DNA of 64,000 nucleotides from Oscillospiraceae bacterium (GCA_902764825.1 CACWXL010000005.1:62001-126000), one strand, 5' to 3'. Shown: positions 35,887 to 45,164, counted from the first letter of the stretch. Numbers and translations are program-made. The notes: generated by a model from the letters alone, not told the origin.

Positions 35887-36024
35887 TCATCCCCAATTTG
35901 CGATCATCTCAACGATCGATATTTCTTTCCAAAGATTGTAGCCGTGGATCATAAGGCCAGCCGTGACACCGGTTCCGATGACCATTATGATGGCCAGTAT
36001 CGCGATAAACGTCTTGTCTTTCAT
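35887..36024 (-). CDS. 45-residue single-helix membrane protein
   Basis: Short frame found by eye: starts MKDKTFIAILAIIMV, one transmembrane helix (about 6-25), then a short amphipathic tail ending ANWG. GAGG lies 8 bases before the ATG. It fills the gap between its neighbours exactly (10 bases and 5 bases), which supports it as real. Operon member with 34916-37027; function unknown. Confidence 0.65.
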   Translation of the reverse strand: MKDKTFIAILAIIMVIGTGVTAGLMIHGYNLWKEISIVEMIANWG

Positions 36025-36034
36025 GCCGGGTACC

Positions 36035-36304
36035 TCACATGTGCGCTATTGCTGCCGCAAGCAAGAGCATGAGCAGCACTTCACATAAGGTCAGTACCGC
36101 GAAAACTGCAGAGAGCACGATAAAGACGATCATCGGTGCCTTCTTGCCTCCGTGCTTCTTTACCTTTACGCCCTGTACGATGGCCAGGATCAGGAAGACG
36201 ACGAAGAGCAACGGCAAAAAGCCGAACAAAGCAAAACTTGCGAGATCATCCAGAAACCTCTCCAGTGAGTAAGCTGCCATCATAAATGCTGATACGATTT
36301 CCAT
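36035..36304 (-). CDS. Small two-helix membrane protein
   Basis: 89 residues from ATG 36304 (GGGAGG upstream; the longer frame to 36370 lacks an SD). Two helices with a basic VKKHGGKKAP loop between them; ends AAAIAHM. The related gene at 36345 ends AAGIAHM and has the same basic-loop layout, so the two are likely diverged tandem copies. Confidence 0.65.
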   Translation of the reverse strand: MEIVSAFMMAAYSLERFLDDLASFALFGFLPLLFVVFLILAIVQGVKVKKHGGKKAPMIVFIVLSAVFAVLTLCEVLLMLLLAAAIAHM

Positions 36305-36344
36305 TGTTATTCCTCCCATATTTAAATCTATTAACATCAAGCGA

Positions 36345-36575
36345 TCACATATGAGCGATCCCTGCTGCAAACCAGATCAATAATAATACCTCTGAGACTG
36401 TATATACTAAGGCTACACCGCTGACGATGCTGTAGGCCACAGCCTTGCCCTTGCCTTCCGCTCCCTTTTTATATTTGTGTATGTGGATCAGCGCGTTGAT
36501 CAGGAAAACGACAAAGATGACAGGCGGGGCTATGATCGACACTCCGGAGATCAGATACATTAGATTATCAAACAT
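36345..36575 (-). CDS. Small two-helix membrane protein (paralogue)
   Basis: 76 residues, two helices (about 8-30 and 48-70) around a basic HKYKKGAEGKGK loop. GGGGAGG before the ATG; starts 2 bases past the regulator's stop. Pairs with 36035-36304 by architecture and C-terminus. Confidence 0.65.
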   Translation of the reverse strand: MFDNLMYLISGVSIIAPPVIFVVFLINALIHIHKYKKGAEGKGKAVAYSIVSGVALVYTVSEVLLLIWFAAGIAHM

Positions 36576-36577
36576 GA

Positions 36578-37027
36578 TTACCTCCCCAGTGAATCCCTGT
36601 ATTCTTCAACTTCTTCCCTGCTGAACGATGAGATCAGCCTGCAGTCATCCTTATCCAGGAGTCTGTAATGGCCTGTGACGTAGTTTTGCTGAAGTCTTAT
36701 CCCGTCCTTCTCATCTATCACCCGCCACCAGACTTTACCGCCCATCGTCGGCGGATATTGTATATGGCGGTCCTCAAACGCCAGCGCGTGTATCACGTCG
36801 CCCGCATCGCCGCCCGTAATCCCCTGCAGCACCTCGCTCTTCTCGAAAACAGTAGCCACGGCGATAACCTCCGTCCAGGACAGCTCGCGCCTTCCCTTCT
36901 CGGTCTCAACGAGAGTCTTTTTGGAGATCCCAAGCATCTCACTCATCGCTTCCTGAGTTATTCCGTACTCAGTCCTGATGAGCTTTAACTTGCTGCTTAC
37001 TGTCTTTATGAACTCTTCGCGTTTCAT
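36578..37027 (-). CDS. XRE-family regulator
   Basis: 149 residues from ATG 37027 (AAAGG upstream). Helix-turn-helix of Cro/CI type at about 10-65 (TQEAMSEMLGISKKTLVETEKG) and a C-terminal region of about 80 residues with KVWWRVID and an acidic tail, possibly a sensing domain. Likely controls the four downstream membrane and binding-protein genes and itself, since palindromes overlap its promoter. Confidence 0.82.
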   Translation of the reverse strand: MKREEFIKTVSSKLKLIRTEYGITQEAMSEMLGISKKTLVETEKGRRELSWTEVIAVATVFEKSEVLQGITGGDAGDVIHALAFEDRHIQYPPTMGGKVWWRVIDEKDGIRLQQNYVTGHYRLLDKDDCRLISSFSREEVEEYRDSLGR

Positions 37028-37061
37028 AAGATGCCTTTCTACTGTATGCAGGTTCCTTTCT

Positions 37062-37099
37062 AAGTGTAATTTTACACTTTTGGTGTGAATTTGCAAATT
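37062..37099 (-). promoter_or_regulatory. Promoter with two palindromes before the XRE regulator
   Basis: Minus strand TTGCAA (37091-37096), 16-base spacer, TAAAAT (37069-37074). The -10 lies in a perfect palindrome AAGTGTAATTTTACACTT (37062-37079) and the -35 in AATTTGCAAATT (37088-37099). Good candidates for the regulator's own operator. Confidence 0.6.
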
Positions 37100-37170
37100 T
37101 GCATCCACCTTTTTCAGGCTAAAGTTCCGTCTTACCCCGAACTCCACCCTGAACAATCATCGAATAACAA

Positions 37171-37217
37171 TAAAAATTCAGGCTGCCCTTCAGTGTTACC
37201 CTGAAAAACAGCCTGAA
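37171..37217 (-). terminator. Terminator after cysK
   Basis: Minus strand TTCAGGCTG / CAGCCTGAA stem with a long loop, followed by TTTTTATTG. Confidence 0.8.
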
Positions 37218-37240
37218 CAGCAAACGGATTTAATTAATCA

Positions 37241-38173
37241 TCACTCTTCAAACAGCGGCGTCGAGAAATACCTCTCTGCGGTGTCCGGAAGCACCGTGAC
37301 TACAGTCTTTCCGGGACCGAGCTTTTGCGCCAGCTTGATAGCACATGCGACGTTCGTACCGGACGAGATTCCGCACATCATGCCTTCCCTGCGTGTGAGT
37401 TCACGGGAAGTGTTGATCGCTTCATCGTCAGTGATAATGCAGATGTCGTCATAAACCTTGGTATCAAGGATGCCCGGGATAAGGCCGTCACCAATGCCCA
37501 TCTGAACGTGGGTTCCGATCGAACCGCCGGAAAGGATCGCTGCGTTCTCAGGCTCAGCTGCCCAGACAACTGTCGCGGGATTTGCTTCCTTCAAAGCGTG
37601 GCCGATGCCGGTGATAGTGCCGCCTGTGCCGATACCGGAGCAGAAACCGTCGATTACTCGGCCATCCATCGCCTCAAGGATCTCTTTGGCGGTGTATGCG
37701 TACTGTGCTTCGGTGTTTGCGGGATTCTCGAACTGCTGGGGGATAAATACACGCGGATCGGAAGCTGCGATCTCTTCAGCCTTGAGCCTGCACTCGTCGA
37801 TCGCCTTGCCGATGTCACCGTCATCGTGGATGAGAATGACTTCTGCGCCGTAGTGCTTTACGAGCATCGAACGCTCGTGGCTTACAGAGTCAGGCATGAC
37901 GATTATCGTGCGGTAACCCTTGACTGCGCCAATAAGCGCGAGGCCTATGCCCTGGTTGCCGCTCGTGGGCTCGACGATAATGGAATCTTTATTGAGCTTG
38001 CCCTCTTTCTCGGCACGCTCGATCATGTTGAGCGCCGTACGGGTCTTGATGGAGCCTCCGACGTCCAAACCTTCGTTTTTAACAAAAATGTCTGCCGCGC
38101 CTTCGGGCATAATGTGATTCAGCTTGATAAGAGGCGTGTTTCCGATGGCCTCAAGGATGTTATTGTAGATCAT
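37241..38173 (-). CDS. cysK: Cysteine synthase A (O-acetylserine sulfhydrylase)
   Basis: PLP enzyme that makes cysteine from O-acetylserine and sulfide. 310 residues. PLP lysine in GGSIKTRTA (about 40-48), TSGNQGIGLA substrate loop (about 68; usually TSGNTG), GTGGTITG phosphate loop (about 174) and SSGTN near 260. Ends shortly after VLPDTAERYFST, a family block. ATG 38173 is preferred over TTG 38176 because GGAGAAG is better spaced. Could act on another acetyl- or phosphoserine substrate. Own terminator. Confidence 0.9.
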   Translation of the reverse strand: MIYNNILEAIGNTPLIKLNHIMPEGAADIFVKNEGLDVGGSIKTRTALNMIERAEKEGKLNKDSIIVEPTSGNQGIGLALIGAVKGYRTIIVMPDSVSHERSMLVKHYGAEVILIHDDGDIGKAIDECRLKAEEIAASDPRVFIPQQFENPANTEAQYAYTAKEILEAMDGRVIDGFCSGIGTGGTITGIGHALKEANPATVVWAAEPENAAILSGGSIGTHVQMGIGDGLIPGILDTKVYDDICIITDDEAINTSRELTRREGMMCGISSGTNVACAIKLAQKLGPGKTVVTVLPDTAERYFSTPLFEE

Positions 38174-38229
38174 CAATCTTCTCCGCGTTATAACAAAAAC
38201 TTATACCGCGACATATTATACAAGGTTTT

Positions 38230-39159
38230 TCACACAGTTGCAGATTTATATATCTTTATCTCGAAAATTGTTCCCTTGCCCTCTTCGCTCTCGCATGAGA
38301 TCACGCCGTTCTGGGAGTTGATTATCTGCTTGGCAAGGGATAAGCCGATGCCGTTGCTGTTCGGGTCTGACTTCTCGCCGTGATAAAAGCGGTTGAAGAT
38401 ATTGGGCAGGTCTTTTTTGGAGATGCCGCAGCCGTTGTCTTCGATGCGGATGTTGACTGAGAGGTTGTTGTCTTCAGATGTGACCTTTATAAAGCCGCCC
38501 GCCTCAGTGTGCTGCAGGGAATTCTTTATTATGTTGGACAGCGCTTCTAAAGTCCAGCGCCTGTCACATGTGATCTCAATGTCAGGCGATATATCGACGT
38601 CTATCGATACGTCCCTGATGTCTGCTTCGATCGCGATGGAGGATACGATCTCGTCGACCATGCCGCGTAGCTTAACTGATTCCTTCTTCATCACGAGGAC
38701 ACCCGCATCGATCTCAGCGATAGTAAGGAGCGTTCTTACAAGCCAGGTAATGTGATCTGTCTGCTCTTCTATGTTCGCAATGCAGCGGCGGCGCTGTGCC
38801 TCATCCATATTGCCGCTTTTTAATGCATCGGTCATGAGGTTGATCGCGGTAAGCGGAGTCTTTATCTGATGCGAGATATTGGAGAGCATGTCAGCCTTGT
38901 AGGTGTTCTTCTTTACCTCGCCGGTATACTGCTCCTGAAGCGTTGAAGCGAGCTTGTAGATCTCTGAGCGAAGGATTAGCATGCGGCCTTCAGCTTCAAG
39001 CCCGAGCTCCGGAAAAGTATCCCTGTCCTGCACCTTGGTAAGGAAATCAATGAGTTCATCGAGGTCTTTCCTGCGCTTTATCCTGTCCGCAATGATGTAG
39101 ATCACCAGAGCGGCCACAATAACAGCTAAAACAATGGAAACGATCAGATACGGATTCAT
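38230..39159 (-). CDS. Sensor histidine kinase
   Basis: 309 residues. One helix at the N-terminus (about 3-24), no extracellular domain, H-box SNISHQIKTPLTAI (about 95), N-box NIIKNSLQH, G1 DNGCGI and G2 NGIGLSLAK. The small intramembrane-type input fits kinases that sense through a partner ABC transporter. ATGA overlap with the response regulator; third partner of the ABC genes upstream. Confidence 0.93.
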   Translation of the reverse strand: MNPYLIVSIVLAVIVAALVIYIIADRIKRRKDLDELIDFLTKVQDRDTFPELGLEAEGRMLILRSEIYKLASTLQEQYTGEVKKNTYKADMLSNISHQIKTPLTAINLMTDALKSGNMDEAQRRRCIANIEEQTDHITWLVRTLLTIAEIDAGVLVMKKESVKLRGMVDEIVSSIAIEADIRDVSIDVDISPDIEITCDRRWTLEALSNIIKNSLQHTEAGGFIKVTSEDNNLSVNIRIEDNGCGISKKDLPNIFNRFYHGEKSDPNSNGIGLSLAKQIINSQNGVISCESEEGKGTIFEIKIYKSATV

Positions 39160-39827
39160 AGATTAAGCCTGTAACCCTGTCCCCTGATGGTCTCAATATA
39201 CTTGCCGTCCTCATCGCCGAGTTTGCTTCTCAAGCGCTTGATATAAACAGTAAGAGTGTTGTCGTTAACAAAGCTTCCGACATCATCCCAGAGGATATTT
39301 AATATCCGGTCACGGTCAAGGATCTCTCCCGCGTGGTTGATAAAAACAAGCAAAAGTTTGTATTCCATAGCCGTAAGAATGATCTCTTCGCCTGCGCGGG
39401 TCATTTTCGCGTTCGTGATGTCGACCAGGTTATCGCCGATGGCACAAGTTGCAGCAGAGGTCTTTGTGCGCTTCATAAGTCGCTTCATGCGCGCTATCAG
39501 TTCCTTGATATGGAAAGGCTTCGAGATGTAATCGTCCGCGCCCTTATCAAAGGCCAGGACCGTGTGGATCTCATCATCCATCGCGGTCAGGAAGATGATC
39601 GGCATCTCGGAAGTCTCACGGATCTTCATGCAGATATCCATTCCGTTGCCGTCAGGAAGCGTCATGTCGAGAAGGCAGAAATCGATCTTCTTCCCCGGCT
39701 CTTCATTTTCGAGAGCTCTATATGCCTCGGCAACAGAAGAAGCGAGGGTAACTTCCATACCCTCGCCTGTTAAAGCAAGCTTCAAGCCTTCTGCGATTAT
39801 GCTGTCGTCTTCAACTACTAATACCAT
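39156..39827 (-). CDS. OmpR-family response regulator
   Basis: 223 residues: receiver with acidic pair VVEDD, phospho-acceptor in CLLDMTLPDG (about residue 52), conserved Thr and the Lys in DDYISKPF; winged-helix DNA-binding domain in the C-terminal half (TVYIKRLRSKLG, IETIRGQGYRL). Starts just after the permease stop, so it is cotranscribed with the ABC transporter it probably controls. Confidence 0.94.
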   Translation of the reverse strand: MVLVVEDDSIIAEGLKLALTGEGMEVTLASSVAEAYRALENEEPGKKIDFCLLDMTLPDGNGMDICMKIRETSEMPIIFLTAMDDEIHTVLAFDKGADDYISKPFHIKELIARMKRLMKRTKTSAATCAIGDNLVDITNAKMTRAGEEIILTAMEYKLLLVFINHAGEILDRDRILNILWDDVGSFVNDNTLTVYIKRLRSKLGDEDGKYIETIRGQGYRLNL

Positions 39828-39830
39828 GCA

Positions 39831-42695
39831 TCAGACACTTTCACGTTTGATCTCATCTATTATATCAATCTTATTCTCACGTCTTAAGCAAATATACGTC
39901 ATAAGAAGAACTGCAGCAGAGATGAACACGATGAGTCCTGCAGCCTCGAGCCACGGGAAGGATACCGTGAAGTAGCCGAATCTGCTGATCATGAACTTTG
40001 AGAGCCACCAGCAGATAAGGCCTGTCAGCGGAGCGGCGATCAGGAAAGATCTTATAAGCATTCCTGAGCTTTCGCGGAATTCAGTCTTTATGAGCTGCTT
40101 AAACGTTGATCCCATAGACTTTAGGATCGCGAAATGCTTTCTTCTTGCAACCGTCAGAGCCGAGATCGAACTGTATACATTCAACAGGCAGATAGCAGAT
40201 GCTATGGTCGTGAATATTACAAGTATGATCCTGATAAGATATGCAATGATCTCCTTATATTCAGCGCCGCCGGTGCTTGCTAGCATAAGGTGTACACCCG
40301 CGCCTTTGTCTTCAAGCTGTGCTAATGAAGCAGAAAGATTATTGATGCTGTCCTGGTTATCGCAATTGAATAAAACAAATGTCGATAACGGAGTCGCGTT
40401 GATCTTATCGATATAGTCTGCAACGCTCATGGGAATGATAAAGTATATTGCCATGTCGCCTGAACCGGTAAGGTAGCCGCCGATATCTTTAGTTTGGACT
40501 TTGTTTATGATCTTAAGATCAGCAGGTCCGTCAAGTTCGATCTCGGGGAAATCTATTTCATCCGGATTATAACCGCGCTCTATAGCTTCATCTCTGGTCA
40601 AAGCCGCAGGATATACCGGAAGCACACCGCCCTTTTCAGGTGCAAAGGGATTATTTACTTCTACGTATTTGTAATCTCTCGGAGACTTACCCGCAATACC
40701 GTATTGGTCTGTCGAGAACGAAGTATTGTTCAGGAGTATGCATGGCAGTTCACCGTCAGCATAAGATAATGCGTTTGTTTCTTTTGCCATCTTATTGAAC
40801 ACATCATCCTCAAAAGCGATTATGCCTATTGGAGATCTGGCGTCATATCCCAGTTTGTATTCTTTCAGGAAATCATCCTTGCTGTATTGTCCGGTCGGAT
40901 AATACATGCTGACGATCTGGTAGTATGCATCCCAATACTCATCGCTTAATGAGTCGTTATCTATGTATACTGCCCAGTGATCAGATTTGCAGACTGCGAC
41001 ATCAGTAACGCCTTCGGTTTTCCTGATCGAATCGGCAATTTCTCCAAAATCGACTTCATATCTTGAGTCGTACATTGATACGACATACTTTCTGTCCTTC
41101 GAACATGCATATTTCACGCTGTTATCCTGGAGTTTGTAATTAACCATCAGAATAAGAAGAGATGATCCGAAGTATACCGTTACCGTAACCAGGAAGAATA
41201 TTGCAACAGCTCTGATGATTCCGAATGACTTGCTCTTATCATTCTTCAGAAATCTTGAGGAGAGCATCCCGGTAACTGATCTGTTAATAAGTCTGTCCGG
41301 ATCAGCCTTTGCCTTATTCCTTGTTTTACCGGACTTCTTAGTGCCTCTGATGCTTTCGATAGGTCCTACCTTGCTGATCTTACGCGCCGGGATCAGGGCT
41401 GATATAAATACCGTTACAGCACTGAGCAGGATAATGATCAGAACAGCTAAAGGAGTTATAGAAAGCTCAGGATCCATGTCGAGCACTGCAGAACCGTCAA
41501 AGTTAAACAGTTTCTGTGCCATCGGGCCTGCCCAATTTGCTCCTGCCTTAACAACTCCGAGACCGGCGATAAAACCAATCGGCAAAGACGGGATAAGAAG
41601 CGCAAATGCTTCAAAGTAAACAGAACTTCTCTTCTGCTTGCCGGTCGCACCGACAGAGGATAACATGCCCAGGTACTTGGCTCTCTCGTCAAATGAGAGC
41701 GCGAAAACATTATATATGAGCATGACGGATATCAATGCGATAAGAACCACGAAGAAGATCTGCATAGCCTTTACGATAAAGTTAAGCGCATTCTCTGATG
41801 AATTACCTGAGAAGATAAGAACACTGTTATTAGAGTCAAAATTCTCTGCGCCGACCAGGTTTCTCATGGCTTCAGTGAAAGTATACTGGTCTTTGTTCGT
41901 ATCTGTCATAAGGAGCGCATTGAACGTCTCATTCTGAAGTGTCGATTCATCTACTGCAGAGATGGCCGCATACCACGCACACCCCCCACTCTCGAAGACA
42001 GGAGTCTCTATTATTCCTACTACTGTATATTCGTGTGAAAAACCGGTAGGTTCATGGATCTCTTCATGAGTTTCATAGAACGCTTTGCCGTCATCCGACT
42101 GAGGATCGATATAGAACATGTTAAAAGGCAGTTCTACTGTCTCGTGTGCCGGAAGCTGGACAAGCGGAAATGCGAGATATCCGTCGTTATCGGAATTATT
42201 CCTGATATATCTCTTAAAAGTCGAAGCGCTGAACTTATCGCCGATACCGATCGCCGATCCTTCCCGTATTGCACTTTCGCTTACTACGATCTCCTGATCA
42301 TTCTCAGGAAGTCTTCCTTCAACGACCTTGATGTTCATCCACTTCATTGCATCAGGTGAATATCTTCTTATGTTAAGAAAAGGTCTTTCGGGATTTGCTG
42401 ACTTATCAAACTCGGTAAGAGCAAGATCTTCGGTAACGCCTACTTCCGTAACCTCTTCAAAACACCTGATCATGTTGAGCTTGTCTTTGTTGATGTCATA
42501 TACGGCATAGTGATAAGAACCGTTCTTTGCCGAGCCGATATCGACAAAATAATTGAACGCCGTGTCCTTACCTACGAATACGCATGTAAGCAGCATCACC
42601 ATCAGCGCGATTCCGACGATAGACAATACCGTGCGCTTTTTATTCATCTTCATGTGCTTTAAAGTCACCTGATGAACTATCTTTGTGTTTCTCAT
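39831..42695 (-). CDS. FtsX/MacB-type ABC transporter permease
   Basis: 954 residues. One N-terminal helix, a large extracellular region (about 45-310), three helices with the FtsX-type core (about 315-440), a second helix plus extracellular domain (about 490-790), and a final set of three helices (about 800-940). This duplicated layout is that of large MacB-like or BceB-like permeases used for antimicrobial-peptide resistance or lipid/peptide removal. GGGG-type SD before the ATG. Its substrate is unknown. Confidence 0.88.
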   Translation of the reverse strand: MRNTKIVHQVTLKHMKMNKKRTVLSIVGIALMVMLLTCVFVGKDTAFNYFVDIGSAKNGSYHYAVYDINKDKLNMIRCFEEVTEVGVTEDLALTEFDKSANPERPFLNIRRYSPDAMKWMNIKVVEGRLPENDQEIVVSESAIREGSAIGIGDKFSASTFKRYIRNNSDNDGYLAFPLVQLPAHETVELPFNMFYIDPQSDDGKAFYETHEEIHEPTGFSHEYTVVGIIETPVFESGGCAWYAAISAVDESTLQNETFNALLMTDTNKDQYTFTEAMRNLVGAENFDSNNSVLIFSGNSSENALNFIVKAMQIFFVVLIALISVMLIYNVFALSFDERAKYLGMLSSVGATGKQKRSSVYFEAFALLIPSLPIGFIAGLGVVKAGANWAGPMAQKLFNFDGSAVLDMDPELSITPLAVLIIILLSAVTVFISALIPARKISKVGPIESIRGTKKSGKTRNKAKADPDRLINRSVTGMLSSRFLKNDKSKSFGIIRAVAIFFLVTVTVYFGSSLLILMVNYKLQDNSVKYACSKDRKYVVSMYDSRYEVDFGEIADSIRKTEGVTDVAVCKSDHWAVYIDNDSLSDEYWDAYYQIVSMYYPTGQYSKDDFLKEYKLGYDARSPIGIIAFEDDVFNKMAKETNALSYADGELPCILLNNTSFSTDQYGIAGKSPRDYKYVEVNNPFAPEKGGVLPVYPAALTRDEAIERGYNPDEIDFPEIELDGPADLKIINKVQTKDIGGYLTGSGDMAIYFIIPMSVADYIDKINATPLSTFVLFNCDNQDSINNLSASLAQLEDKGAGVHLMLASTGGAEYKEIIAYLIRIILVIFTTIASAICLLNVYSSISALTVARRKHFAILKSMGSTFKQLIKTEFRESSGMLIRSFLIAAPLTGLICWWLSKFMISRFGYFTVSFPWLEAAGLIVFISAAVLLMTYICLRRENKIDIIDEIKRESV

Positions 42696-42727
42696 TTTAA
42701 TTCCCCTAAGTTTTTCCTATTATCCTT

Positions 42728-43432
42728 TTATTCGCGGCCCATAAGATCCGTAACCCTGATACGGTCATCTTTTGTGATATTTCCGTCTTCCATGTAGATG
42801 ATCCTGTCTGCCTGAAGAGCGATGTTCTCGTCGTGCGTGATGAGGATCAATGTCTGTCCGAATTTCCTGTTGGACTCTTTCAAGAGTTCCACGATCTCTG
42901 CGCTGTTCTTTCTGTCGAGATTGCCCGTAGGCTCATCTGCAAGAAGAAGCTCAGGCTTCGAAAAGAGTGCCCTTCCGATCGATGCCCTCTGCTGCTGTCC
43001 GCCCGAAAGCTCATTCGGAAGATGGGATCTTCTGTCAGTAAGGCCTAAGTACTCAACGATCTGGTCAAGCCTTTCCTTGTCGGGCTTTCTTCCGTCTAAC
43101 ATGTGCGGCAGCACGATGTTCTCATCGACGTTAAGCTCAGGAAGGAGATTGTAGAACTGATAAACAAGTCCGATATGTCTTCTCCTGAAGATCGCAAGCT
43201 TATCCTCGCTCTGCGAATGAATGTCAGTGCCGTTGATGAAGACCTTTCCCGATGTCGGCTTATCAACGCCGCCGATGATGTGAAGAAGCGTGGATTTTCC
43301 CGAACCCGAAGCTCCTACGATCGATACGAATTCACCCTTCTCTACTGAGAAAGATACGTCCTGCAAAGCAACGGTCTTACCATCCCCACTGCCGTATACT
43401 TTGCTGATATTTTCACATCTTAATAATTCCAT
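42728..43432 (-). CDS. ABC transporter ATPase (LolD/MacB type)
   Basis: 234 residues, starting MELLRCENISKVYGSG at ATG 43432 with GGAGG upstream; the longer frame to 43498 is rejected. Walker A GASGSGKST, Q-loop YQFYNLLP, signature LSGGQQQR, Walker B LLLADEPTGNLD, His switch ITHDE. Pairs with the 954-residue permease; first gene of the ABC/two-component unit. Confidence 0.95.
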   Translation of the reverse strand: MELLRCENISKVYGSGDGKTVALQDVSFSVEKGEFVSIVGASGSGKSTLLHIIGGVDKPTSGKVFINGTDIHSQSEDKLAIFRRRHIGLVYQFYNLLPELNVDENIVLPHMLDGRKPDKERLDQIVEYLGLTDRRSHLPNELSGGQQQRASIGRALFSKPELLLADEPTGNLDRKNSAEIVELLKESNRKFGQTLILITHDENIALQADRIIYMEDGNITKDDRIRVTDLMGRE

Positions 43433-43491
43433 ATTTGTCCTCCATATTCGTGATAAGCAAATACTAACAAAAGGAGAACCATAAAAAATGA

Positions 43492-43523
43492 ATTCCAAAG
43501 TGACAAATTAGTCACTTTGGAAT
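43492..43523. promoter_or_regulatory. Perfect 13-bp inverted repeat (operator or terminator)
   Basis: ATTCCAAAGTGAC-AAATTA-GTCACTTTGGAAT between the XRE-AbrB and ABC ATPase genes. On the minus strand it is followed by TCATTTTTTAT, so it could terminate. But 21 of 23 bases (43495-43517) recur upstream of the acyltransferase gene (45198-45220), which points to a protein-binding site. Confidence 0.55.
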
Positions 43524-43553
43524 CACACAGCATTTTATTTTGGTTTCAGCAGC

Positions 43554-43982
43554 TCAGAGCGGCATGTTTTTCGCATTCCTCAGCAGATCCAGCAGACCCT
43601 TCTCCTTGATTATCGCAAGGCCCTGACCCTCATCGCCTAATATAAGGACGTTGTCACCGGGATTGATGTCGAAGATCTTTCTGGCCTTTGCGGGAAGAAC
43701 TATCTGGCCTTTATCACCGACTTTGACCATGCCGAATATGTGCTTGCCTTTGGGAGGCACTCCAAGCCCCAGGTTCTCGCCGCTCTTCTTGTCGTAATTC
43801 AGAAGATCGTCTATGGTGACACCGAAAACATCCGCTATGAGCTTGCACTTCTCAATGTCAGGCAAGGACTCACCGGTCTCATATTTCGAGAGGGTCTGAC
43901 GAGAGACGCCGATCTTGTCGGCAAGCTCTTCCTGCGAGAGATCATGATACTTTCTAAGTTCGATAAGATTATCCTTGAACAT
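43554..43982 (-). CDS. XRE-AbrB two-domain regulator
   Basis: 142 residues. N-terminal XRE helix-turn-helix (LSQEELADKIGVSRQTLSKYETG, about 15-37) and a C-terminal SpoVT/AbrB-type swapped-hairpin domain (MVKVGDKGQIVLPAKARKIFDI, about 85-107). Two DNA-binding folds in one short chain are unusual but recur in clostridia. It lies between the acyltransferase and the ABC operon, overlapping the former by 14 bases. Likely controls one or both. Confidence 0.88.
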   Translation of the reverse strand: MFKDNLIELRKYHDLSQEELADKIGVSRQTLSKYETGESLPDIEKCKLIADVFGVTIDDLLNYDKKSGENLGLGVPPKGKHIFGMVKVGDKGQIVLPAKARKIFDINPGDNVLILGDEGQGLAIIKEKGLLDLLRNAKNMPL

Positions 43983-45069
43983 TTTTGCTCTCCTTTTTCT
44001 TCTTTGAAATCCCCATAACGGCCCATCTGAAGAACGGGATCTTCGGTATGATGAAGTTCAGTAAATATGCCAGCGCAAAGCCCATGACGGCACTTGTAAG
44101 ATAGCACGCCCACGCCGGCAGATAGCCCGGCTTGGCGATAAAGAGTGCTGCAGCTGATATTCCGAGATAGTGGAACAGGTAAAGACCCCAGCTTCTCTTA
44201 TTCATCCAGTTGGTGAAGCTATTCTCCCAATCGAAGTATCTCGCAAAACCGCCTATCATTGCAATACTTCCGAAGTATGCGTAAAGCAGGAATAACGGTG
44301 ATCTGTATACCGGATTATCTGCATAGTTCTGAATCCCTCTGAAGAAATAAACATAAGTAAATGCTACAGCAAGACAGCCTCCTGTTACTGCAAGGATCAG
44401 GAAATACTTCTTAAGTTTCTCAATGACTTCATCGTGTGAGAAGACAAAATAACCGAGCAGAAATGCCAGAAAATAGAGTCCGAACCTGTAAACGACGATT
44501 ATCGGCGTATTAAGGATCTGACCTGCAAGATATACCGGAATGCAAAGAAGAAGGATTACGCAGAAAGGCGTCTTTCTGCAAAGATTCCATAAACGGTCCT
44601 TATCGATCTTCTTAATGAGAACGACAGCAAGCGAAAAGAGCCAGAGCATCTGGATATACCAGAGAACGCCTATGCCGGAAAGGCAATAGATCAGGTACTT
44701 TACGGGTGCCGGGACTTCAAGTGCGCCTGCATTGCTGAGTGATGCATTTATATATCCCTGAATGCAGTAGAAAACAAAAAGACCTATCGTGCATGGCACC
44801 AGAAGCTTTTTCGTTCTGCTCTTAATGAACTCCTTGCCCGTGTGCTTAGCGAGAGAATATCTGGCGCTGATTCCCGATACGATGAAAAGCAGCGTCATGA
44901 GCCACGGATAAACAAGATACATATATGCATCGTAGTACTGAACATCGAGGTTCGTAATATTGCCTAATGTGCCTGCGATCCCCTCGCCGTTATACATATA
45001 CAAGACATGGTAAATGACGACCAGAACGACCGTTACCCATCTAAGATTATCCAAGTATGACTTTCTCAT
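43969..45069 (-). CDS. Acyltransferase-3 family membrane protein
   Basis: 366 residues with about ten helices, in the OafA/Acyltransferase_3 family that O-acetylates cell-surface polymers. Starts YLDNLRWVTVVLVVIYHV; this family segment contains the conserved His at about residue 21. LFIVSGISARYSL and YLFHYLG blocks are also family-like. GGTGG before the ATG. First gene of a unit with the XRE-AbrB regulator; a surface modification for peptide resistance is a fair guess. Confidence 0.85.
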   Translation of the reverse strand: MRKSYLDNLRWVTVVLVVIYHVLYMYNGEGIAGTLGNITNLDVQYYDAYMYLVYPWLMTLLFIVSGISARYSLAKHTGKEFIKSRTKKLLVPCTIGLFVFYCIQGYINASLSNAGALEVPAPVKYLIYCLSGIGVLWYIQMLWLFSLAVVLIKKIDKDRLWNLCRKTPFCVILLLCIPVYLAGQILNTPIIVVYRFGLYFLAFLLGYFVFSHDEVIEKLKKYFLILAVTGGCLAVAFTYVYFFRGIQNYADNPVYRSPLFLLYAYFGSIAMIGGFARYFDWENSFTNWMNKRSWGLYLFHYLGISAAALFIAKPGYLPAWACYLTSAVMGFALAYLLNFIIPKIPFFRWAVMGISKKKKESKNVQG

Positions 45070-45164
45070 AAATCTACCACCTTTGCCCTTATTTTTAACA
45101 TCATTTTACGGAGTCCGCAATAAGAACACCACCAACCGCAATTGACAGTTGATGGCGCTTTTTG

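Noticed and set aside
37325..38383. 352-residue plus-strand frame
   Set aside because: Antisense to cysK, which has full PLP motifs.
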